From the NCBI GenBank assembly GCA_900547085.1, contig URFI01000105.1, forward strand, positions 1 through 7,893: 7,893 nt of DNA. The letters run 5' to 3'. Under the pieces are notes generated by a model. That model saw only the letters and a program-made list of their open reading frames with translations. It ran no database searches and was not told where the DNA came from. The position numbers and the translations under genes are program-made. Source of the stretch: an uncultured Prevotella sp. (lineage in GTDB: Bacteria; Bacteroidota; Bacteroidia; Bacteroidales; Bacteroidaceae). This document shows positions 1-4,446 of this stretch, piece after piece. Position 1 is the stretch's first letter; every line of letters begins with the position of its first letter.

Positions 1-52
1 CTCATAGAAAAAATAATCAGTTATGGAAGGGAGTTGAAAAATTGTGAATACA

Positions 53-1111
53 CTATTTTTTTTCTGCTAAGAAGGCTTTAACCCTTTCTATCATTTCCTT
101 GTTATCATCAGTGTTTTTAAGGGTTGAAGAATAGCTTAGAAAAAGTTTGTAATACTTAGTCATCCTCACCTCGTCCTTCAAGCCATTGTACATTTGTGCA
201 ATGTTATAATAGGTGAGTGCGTTAGTTGGATTATATTTTAGTGCATTTGTAAAGGCTATAATTGCTTGTTCATAATCGTGAAGATAGAAATGTGCTTCAG
301 CTAAACTATTATACATACCAAACACTGTGATGCTGTCGGGAACTGCAAGCTTTATGGCTTGCTCCATATAACTTACAGTCTCCTTTACCATTCCTATCTT
401 AAGACTATTCTTAGCTAACATCTTGAGAACAAGAATATCTTTACCTCTCTTTAGTTGGTTGGCAATGAATAGATGATTGTATGCATTGTTGGCATCTCCC
501 ATTTCGCCATAGCAAATGCCAAGAATTAGGTTTATCTCATAGCCATTCCATCCATTGCGGTATAGGCTAACATAGGAACGTTGTGCCTCGGCATAATCGC
601 CAAGCAAGTAGCACGAATAGGCATATTGTCGCAACACATTGAGATTGGTGGTGTCTTTTTCCAAATAATGCATCGCAAGCAATCGGGCGGAATCAACATC
701 ATTCTTCTGTATTAGGTCAGCTGCCACCGAAGTTATGATATCAGCATCGTAGGGAAATAGTTGAAGAATGCGTCGCCCCCATGTATCCATGCCAACTGAG
801 TCTTGAGTGTTGGAATAGGAATAATATAGTTGCCGCATATCGTTGTGAGTCAAACTGTCGCAAGGTATGCGCAATAGGGTGCGACTCTCCCCCAGATAGT
901 TGCCCTGCTTATGAAGGCATTGGGCCAAATGACGAAAAGCAGCCACAGAATCGTTGCTACTTTGCAACTGAGAATAGAGAGTTGCAGCGGCCGAATAGTT
1001 GAAGGCCGACAAGAGGCTGTCGGCCTCATGTCGCAGCTTTGTTTGCCCATGAACTCCATAAGCAGAGAGCCAAATGAATAAGAAGAAGAAATAACGCATA
1101 TGGCAAATCAT
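53..1111 (-). CDS. Exported tetratricopeptide-repeat protein
   Basis: A 352-residue protein with a hydrophobic N-terminus (about residues 6-20, FFFLFIWLSAYGV) ending near HGQ, which looks like a type I signal peptide, so it probably acts in the periplasm or outer envelope. The rest is helical, with TPR-like repeats at about 157-190, 191-224, 265-298 and 299-332; the clearest is around DYEQAIIAFTNALKYNPTNA. No enzymatic motif is visible, so a scaffold or protein-binding role is inferred. The ATG used here overlaps the stop of the upstream TonB-like gene by 4 bp (ATGA), which favours it for translational coupling. A second ATG four codons in (codon at 1097-1099) gives a more typical signal peptide starting MRYFFF and may be the true start. 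It is the last gene of the LytTR-TonB-TPR operon and ends with TAG. No terminator is visible in the 52 bases left before the window edge. Confidence 0.85.
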   Translation of the reverse strand: MICHMRYFFFLFIWLSAYGVHGQTKLRHEADSLLSAFNYSAAATLYSQLQSSNDSVAAFRHLAQCLHKQGNYLGESRTLLRIPCDSLTHNDMRQLYYSYSNTQDSVGMDTWGRRILQLFPYDADIITSVAADLIQKNDVDSARLLAMHYLEKDTTNLNVLRQYAYSCYLLGDYAEAQRSYVSLYRNGWNGYEINLILGICYGEMGDANNAYNHLFIANQLKRGKDILVLKMLAKNSLKIGMVKETVSYMEQAIKLAVPDSITVFGMYNSLAEAHFYLHDYEQAIIAFTNALKYNPTNALTYYNIAQMYNGLKDEVRMTKYYKLFLSYSSTLKNTDDNKEMIERVKAFLAEKK

Positions 1112-1623
1112 TTTCTTGTTTTACTGAATCTTATGGGTAATGTGTATCTGATATCAGTGGGCTTGCCGCTGGCTAATCTACCTGGCGCCCAGCGTGGGCA
1201 TTGTTTCAACAGCTTGACAACCTGTTGGCCAAACTGAGGATTGCTAGGTTCTTGCAATATCTGAATGTCAGTAATCGTACCCTCATTACTAATGGTAAAC
1301 GCTACCACCACTCTAGCATCCTCATTCTCGTGTCCACTTGGGTATTTCAGATGGTTACCAATCCACATGAGAAATGCGCTGAAATCCTGATTGCCCATAA
1401 ATTTAGGTGCAATGGCATCCTTAGAAATCACTTCCACTTCATCCAATGATTTACCTTGCGAGGACGTTGTGGCAATAGTTCGCATATTGTATAAATATAT
1501 ACCCACTATTAGAATGCATACACCTACTAGCCAAAAGCCTGTCAATTTTAATTTTTTTTTTGTATACTTAGTGCGTTGTCCTATAACATACACACTATCA
1601 TCATTGTTTATCTTATGTATCAT
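1108..1623 (-). CDS. Membrane-anchored TonB C-terminal-domain protein
   Basis: A 171-residue protein with a short basic cytoplasmic tail, one transmembrane segment at about residues 28-46, and a periplasmic TonB C-terminal domain at about 75-167. The fold's landmarks are visible: a KFMGNQDFSAFLMWI start, HLKYP, the strand ARVVVAFTISNEGTITDI, the PRWAPGRLASGKP turn, and the closing strand RYTLPIRF. Proteins of this family transmit proton-motive-force energy from ExbB/ExbD to outer-membrane receptors. The linker between membrane and domain is only about 30 residues and lacks the Pro/Lys-rich stretch of classical TonB, so reach across the periplasm is doubtful and a signalling or protein-binding role is possible. 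It overlaps both neighbours by ATGA. No exbB or exbD is present in the window. Confidence 0.88.
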   Translation of the reverse strand: MIHKINNDDSVYVIGQRTKYTKKKLKLTGFWLVGVCILIVGIYLYNMRTIATTSSQGKSLDEVEVISKDAIAPKFMGNQDFSAFLMWIGNHLKYPSGHENEDARVVVAFTISNEGTITDIQILQEPSNPQFGQQVVKLLKQCPRWAPGRLASGKPTDIRYTLPIRFSKTRK

Positions 1624-2018
1624 AACCGAATTCGTTTAAAGTTAAAGTATTTCTCCATGAGATCCTTTAGTCCCTTTACAGCCTCCTTTGATGCTCCAAT
1701 TGTAACTTTACATCTTAGTTCACTGTCAGCCAAAGTGATTTCTTTTCGTTGAATATCAATCATAAATACAAAATCTCGATTAATAATTAAGCTTTTTCCA
1801 ACCCTTATAAATCGTTCCGCCTCCAATCCTAATTGCGCCTCTAATATTTTCTCAAAGGTATGCAAATTGAACGAAAAAGTATATTTAGCTCCATCAATCA
1901 AATTTATATTTGAATAGCTACCATCAGAAGTTACACATAGTAAACAATCTAATGGGATTTTAGCCATTTGATTAGCATTTGCTATAATGATGTTATGGTT
2001 ATATTGGCTCATTGACAT
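1620..2018 (-). CDS. Stand-alone LytTR DNA-binding protein
   Basis: A 132-residue cytoplasmic protein that is almost entirely a LytTR domain. The recognisable pattern is IPLDCLLCVTSDGSYSNINL, then a helix (LHTFEKILEAQL), then ERFIRVGKSLIINRDFVFMI and a closing strand pair KEITLADSEL. LytTR domains bind DNA as transcription regulators, usually at paired direct repeats. Unlike AgrA or LytR-type regulators there is no receiver domain, and there is no membrane segment, so its activating signal is unknown. It is the first gene of an operon with the TonB-like and TPR genes (ATGA overlap), and may control that operon or act with the envelope proteins. A start two codons downstream (Met3) is also possible; no Shine-Dalgarno is seen. 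Confidence 0.88.
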   Translation of the reverse strand: MSMSQYNHNIIIANANQMAKIPLDCLLCVTSDGSYSNINLIDGAKYTFSFNLHTFEKILEAQLGLEAERFIRVGKSLIINRDFVFMIDIQRKEITLADSELRCKVTIGASKEAVKGLKDLMEKYFNFKRIRL

Positions 2019-2032
2019 ACTATTGTTAAATG

Positions 2033-2040
2033 CAAAGATA
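2033..2040 (-). promoter_or_regulatory. -7 promoter element for the LytTR operon
   Basis: On the minus strand the sequence reads TATCTTTG, a full match to the Bacteroidota -7 consensus TAnnTTTG. Transcription would start near 2026, only about 8 nt before the first ATG of the LytTR gene and about 14 nt before Met3. No clear -33 TTTG is present about 20 nt upstream, which lowers confidence. Confidence 0.5.
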
Positions 2041-2263
2041 ATACATTTTTCTTTTCGAGATTCATATCCAATTATATGTTTTATGAAATAGCGGTTTTAT
2101 TTTACGTAATGTCGATTATTGATATTATTTCTCTATTATTCTGTTTTTTTCTGCTAAAATGAGCATTTAATAAAATCAAACATAGGTTTCATCAATACTC
2201 CGTTAATTCTAATATAATCGCTTGAATATGAGAGAGTTAATTAACTATCTATAACTATTAAAA

Positions 2264-2295
2264 TTTGGTCAATTGGCTGATTATCAGTAACTTTA
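2264..2295 (+). promoter_or_regulatory. Candidate promoter of the transposase remnant
   Basis: A TTTG (2264-2267) is followed after 20 nt by TAACTTTA (2288-2295), which is seven of eight to the form TAnnTTTG. Spacing suits the Bacteroidota -33/-7 arrangement. The predicted transcription start is near 2303, about 15 nt before the GTG of the transposase fragment. It is probably the IS element's own promoter. Confidence 0.35.
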
Positions 2296-2317
2296 TATTA
2301 GAGAAAACATAAAGCAA

Positions 2318-2770
2318 GTGACATCAGATCCACTCAACCAATATACGGAAATATGCAGAGATGCCATCAAAAGCTCATCTGCAAAATTAGGCAAAACTTT
2401 CGAGAATCTACTCTTGGAAATACTCTTATTGTACATGGCGATACAAAGAAAGATAAATTTCACTCAGATGGAGCGTTACGGCACCCATTGCGAGCAGACA
2501 TACAGAACGAATTTCAACCGCAGCCGGGCTTAGTGCATCAATTGGGTTAAGTTCAACCTTTTCCTTTCCCGGCGTTATCTGAACATGGACGGACTGCTGG
2601 CTATGGCTATAGATCCGATCTACATCAGCAAGTCAGGCAAGAGGACTCCGCATGTTGGTACTTTCTGGTCCGGCTGTGCAGGTTCCATGAAACACGGACT
2701 TGAAATTATGGGACTTGCCCTTGTCGATGTCTACGCCAACAACTGCATGATGCTTCGTGCCCATCTATAA
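2318..2770 (+). pseudogene. Truncated IS transposase (N-terminal fragment, IS4-like DDE)
   Basis: One reading frame runs from a GTG at 2318 to TAA at 2768-2770, broken by an in-frame TAG at 2531-2533. Before the stop it has the N-terminal helical part with MERYGTHCEQTYRTNF. After it come 17 codons (CINWVKFNLFLSRRYLN) and then the core MAIDPIYISKSGKRTP, FWSGCAG and KHGLEIMGLALVDV. This resembles Bacteroidales DDE transposases of about 400 residues (IS4-like, from memory of the motif style), in which the Asp of the AIDP motif is likely the first catalytic acid. The frame stops soon after CMMLRA, so the second Asp, the Glu and the whole C-terminal half are absent, and I find no continuation in the other plus-strand frames. 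The element is dead. No terminal inverted repeats or target duplication could be recognised. Confidence 0.8.
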
Positions 2771-2800
2771 ATTCCTGCTTTATTTTCCATATAAATGAGG

Positions 2801-2832
2801 ATTGTGTCGTTTCAAAAATCTCTTTACCTTTG
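2801..2832 (+). promoter_or_regulatory. Candidate promoter ATTG-N20-TACCTTTG
   Basis: TACCTTTG at 2825-2832 matches TAnnTTTG exactly and is identical to the -7 element before the tRNA at the right end. An ATTG at 2801-2804, 20 nt upstream, is three of four to the -33 TTTG. The start would be near 2839, giving a leader of about 175 nt before the first lipoprotein gene, or about 9 nt before the ATG of the small ORF at 2848. Confidence 0.5.
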
Positions 2833-2847
2833 CCAGCGAATCAAAAG

Positions 2848-2985
2848 ATGCATTTACTAACAAACCAAGGTGGGTTCTATAAATTACCACCCCTGAATTA
2901 TTCAAATTCAATAAAAAATGATGTGGGTTACGTTTGTTCTGCCTGTGTTTTTAGAGAAAAAGAGGCATGTGTCAGACCGAGCTAA
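2848..2985 (+). CDS. Possible 45-residue small ORF (speculative)
   Basis: An ATG at 2848 opens 45 codons to TAA at 2983-2985. The peptide begins MHLLTNQGGFYKLPP and ends with a Cys-containing stretch, YVCSACVFREKEACVRPS. The only support is position: a full TAnnTTTG lies 16 nt before the ATG, the same arrangement as the LytTR gene. Against it, there is no recognised family, the composition is that of AT-rich leader DNA, and a second candidate promoter and a palindrome lie inside it. It could be a regulatory leader peptide or chance. Confidence 0.18.
   Translation: MHLLTNQGGFYKLPPLNYSNSIKNDVGYVCSACVFREKEACVRPS
2894..2910. promoter_or_regulatory. Interrupted palindrome, candidate operator
   Basis: TGAATT-ATTCA-AATTCA is a perfect 6-5-6 inverted repeat. 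It sits 18 bp upstream of TACGTTTG (2929-2936), so it covers where the -33 element would be. A repressor or activator dimer site for the heme-uptake operon is the natural inference, but the half-sites are AT-rich and the regulator is unknown. Confidence 0.35.
2929..2936 (+). promoter_or_regulatory. -7 promoter element for the lipoprotein/hmuR/hmuY operon
   Basis: TACGTTTG fits TAnnTTTG fully. Transcription would begin near 2943, leaving a leader of about 73 nt before the ATG at 3016. No TTTG occurs at the -33 position, which instead overlaps the palindrome at 2894-2910, suggesting activator dependence if it is real. Confidence 0.45.
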
Positions 2986-3015
2986 TTTATAGGACTCACC
3001 TGTGTTTAATACGTT

Positions 3016-3657
3016 ATGAAAATGAGAAATGTTTTCGCAGCCGTTTGTTTAATGGCGTTTGCCGTTCTGGGATTTTCGTCGTGCGACAAGGAGGAAGAAG
3101 AAACCAAAGTGTCTAATATTGAGTTGGCCAAGGCTCATCTCAATGGCGAGGTGGTACTCTCCACGGCGGCTTTCATGAATGATTTTAACATCACTCGTTT
3201 GCCCGAAGGATGTCCGGCGAAATACAAGCTGACATGGGACAAGGATGTGCTCGTTATTTTATTGAACAACTTGAAAATTGGGTCGATGCCATTTGCCATC
3301 AACTTCGGCTGTCGTACGATGCTCGAGGATGTGAAAGCCAGTGACAAAGACGCTCCAAAGGGCGATGGGTGGATGAAGATTAGTGGCACCGACGGCTGCT
3401 TGGCCATGCCGGGAACGCCAGTAGGTGATTACAAAAAGGGCAGCGGCGCTACGGTGAAGGGATATTACAATGTAAAGTCGCGTGAGATTGAGTTCACCAT
3501 GGATTTCAACAAGGGCAAGACCATGCCTATGATTGCAAAGTGTGGTCGTCAGGTGGTTGACAAGAACAGACTGAAGAACTATGATGCTGAGCTGCAAGAG
3601 TTCATGAAAAAATTCAAAGAAGCCAAGGAGAAGGAAAAACCACACGGAGGAAAATAA
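3016..3657 (+). CDS. Surface lipoprotein, first of a tandem paralogous pair
   Basis: A 213-residue lipoprotein with a type II signal peptide: a hydrophobic core at residues 6-20 and a lipobox ending FSSC, lipidated on Cys23. The following DKEEEE is the acidic type of sequence that directs Bacteroidota lipoproteins to the cell surface. The mature part looks beta-rich and shares many blocks with the next gene's product: LNGEVVLST, TRLPEGCP, MPFAINF, GWMKISG, VKGYYNV and VDKNRLKNYD. Cys66 and Cys176 are conserved between the two and could form a disulfide; Cys99 and Cys128 are unique to this copy. The C-terminus is a Lys/Glu-rich helix. I do not recognise the family with confidence (DUF4903-type Bacteroidales lipoproteins would be the first to compare). 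Its position ahead of HmuR- and HmuY-like genes suggests an accessory role in heme or iron capture. An internal ATG at codon 3 is an alternative start. Confidence 0.85.
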   Translation: MKMRNVFAAVCLMAFAVLGFSSCDKEEEETKVSNIELAKAHLNGEVVLSTAAFMNDFNITRLPEGCPAKYKLTWDKDVLVILLNNLKIGSMPFAINFGCRTMLEDVKASDKDAPKGDGWMKISGTDGCLAMPGTPVGDYKKGSGATVKGYYNVKSREIEFTMDFNKGKTMPMIAKCGRQVVDKNRLKNYDAELQEFMKKFKEAKEKEKPHGGK

Positions 3658-3677
3658 CCAGTCCCTCGTGTAGAAAT

Positions 3678-3740
3678 GGGAGTTGGCGGGAGATTCCCTT
3701 AACTCCCGTTAACTCCCCCATTACTCCCCTTAACTCCCGT
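3678..3740 (+). repeat. ACTCCC repeat tract with competing hairpins
   Basis: Between the two paralogs, CCCTTAACTCCCGT occurs exactly twice (3696-3709 and 3727-3740), with TTAACTCCC at 3709-3717 and TTACTCCCC at 3721-3729 between them. Upstream, GGGAGTT (3678-3684) is complementary to AACTCCC at 3701-3707, 3711-3717 and 3732-3738, and CGGGAG (3687-3692) is complementary to CTCCCG at 3703-3708 and 3734-3739. The transcript could form several mutually exclusive hairpins. No U-run follows, so it is not a standard terminator; a processing, stability or attenuation element, or a small interspersed repeat, is possible. Confidence 0.7.
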
Positions 3741-3773
3741 ACCTTATTTCTCCAACCACAAAAAATATAGACG

Positions 3774-4415
3774 ATGAATCCATTTATCCACAAACTTGCG
3801 CCACTTGGCTTCCTCATCAGCATCTTGATGATAACACTGTCTTCCTGTCACAGTGACGATGATTTGCAGTTGGCTTCGGTGAGCGACGAATACACCGCAC
3901 AGACCAAGGAGACGCTCACAGGCAATGTGGTGCTGTCCACGAGAACCTTTATCGGTGACGTGGACATGACACGACTGGAAACGGGGTGCCCCACGAAATT
4001 CAGTTTCACCTGGCAGGGTGACGAGGTGGAGATTCGGCTGATTGATTTCCATGTCGCCAACATGCCATTCATCATCAACTTTCAGTCAAAAGCCCGCTTG
4101 TATGCACTTAATTCGTGGGAGCAAAAAGAATACAAAGGCAGCGGATGGGTCAAGATTTATGGTATGAACGGACTTTCGAAAACCGCTGATCGGGAAAGTA
4201 AACCGCTGGATCAAAAGCAGGGAGCCGTCATCAAAGGATATTACAATGTGTTGACCCACGAAATCAACATGAACATCAACTTTAACATGATGAACGTGTA
4301 CTCCGATTGTTTCTTGCAGAAAGTGGACAAACACCGCATTGATCGATACGATGAGGAAGTGAAACAATATCAAGCCGACCTGGTGGCTTATAAAAAGCAG
4401 AAGGGTGAGCTGTAG
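3774..4415 (+). CDS. Surface lipoprotein, second of a tandem paralogous pair
   Basis: A 213-residue lipoprotein, the same length as its upstream paralog and by eye about a third identical to it. The signal peptide has a hydrophobic core at about residues 11-22 and a lipobox ending LSSC (Cys25), followed by HSDDD, a classic-looking acidic surface-export signal. Shared blocks are LTGNVVLST, TRLETGCP, TW with a following V-I/L strand, MPFIINF, GSGWVKIYG, IKGYYNV and VDKHRIDRYDEE. Only the Cys72/Cys179 pair is kept in the mature part, so these are the best disulfide candidates for the family. The divergence from the first copy implies an old duplication with different ligands or partners rather than a recent repeat. 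The gene ends in TAG and is followed 31 bp later by the receptor, so the two are almost certainly cotranscribed. Function is not recognised; heme/iron uptake accessory is an inference from context. Confidence 0.85.
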   Translation: MNPFIHKLAPLGFLISILMITLSSCHSDDDLQLASVSDEYTAQTKETLTGNVVLSTRTFIGDVDMTRLETGCPTKFSFTWQGDEVEIRLIDFHVANMPFIINFQSKARLYALNSWEQKEYKGSGWVKIYGMNGLSKTADRESKPLDQKQGAVIKGYYNVLTHEINMNINFNMMNVYSDCFLQKVDKHRIDRYDEEVKQYQADLVAYKKQKGEL

Positions 4416-4446
4416 CTCATGGTCTGCCCAACGGTAAGCCTCAAAG

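Larger units (their letters stand above)
2019..2317. other. AT-rich divergent intergenic region
   Basis: No gene is seen here. Apart from the LytTR-operon -7 element, it holds a perfect 10-bp palindrome GTTAATTAAC (2236-2245), a direct repeat of TAACTAT at 2242-2248 and 2252-2258, and a candidate rightward promoter before the transposase remnant. The very low GC contrasts with the heme-uptake genes to the right. Confidence 0.6.
2771..3015 (+). promoter_or_regulatory. Leader/promoter region of the heme-uptake operon
   Basis: This 245-base stretch separates the transposase fragment from the first lipoprotein gene. It contains two candidate promoters (2801-2832 and 2929-2936), a 17-bp interrupted palindrome (2894-2910) and a possible 45-codon ORF (2848-2985). 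No Shine-Dalgarno precedes the ATG at 3016; the sequence just before it is AT-rich, as is common in this phylum. Confidence 0.55.

Noticed and set aside
2531..2533. Stop-codon recoding (TAG read as an amino acid), suggested by two in-frame TAGs (2531 and 7680)
   Set aside because: TAG is the genuine stop of three intact genes here (TPR protein, second lipoprotein, HmuY), and both interrupted frames show other signs of decay.
2353..2550. A 65-codon overlapping frame inside the transposase remnant
   Set aside because: It is the shifted frame of the transposase fragment, whose own frame carries the conserved motifs.
3135..3645. Minus-strand open frames opposite the first lipoprotein gene
   Set aside because: They are shadows of a well-supported lipoprotein gene and have no domain pattern of their own.
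3678..3740. CRISPR-like repeats
   Set aside because: The repeats are short, unevenly spaced and without unique spacers of constant length; no cas genes are present.
3740..3747. Internal promoter TACCTTAT before the second lipoprotein gene
   Set aside because: It matches TAnnTTTG at only four of the six fixed positions and has no -33 partner.
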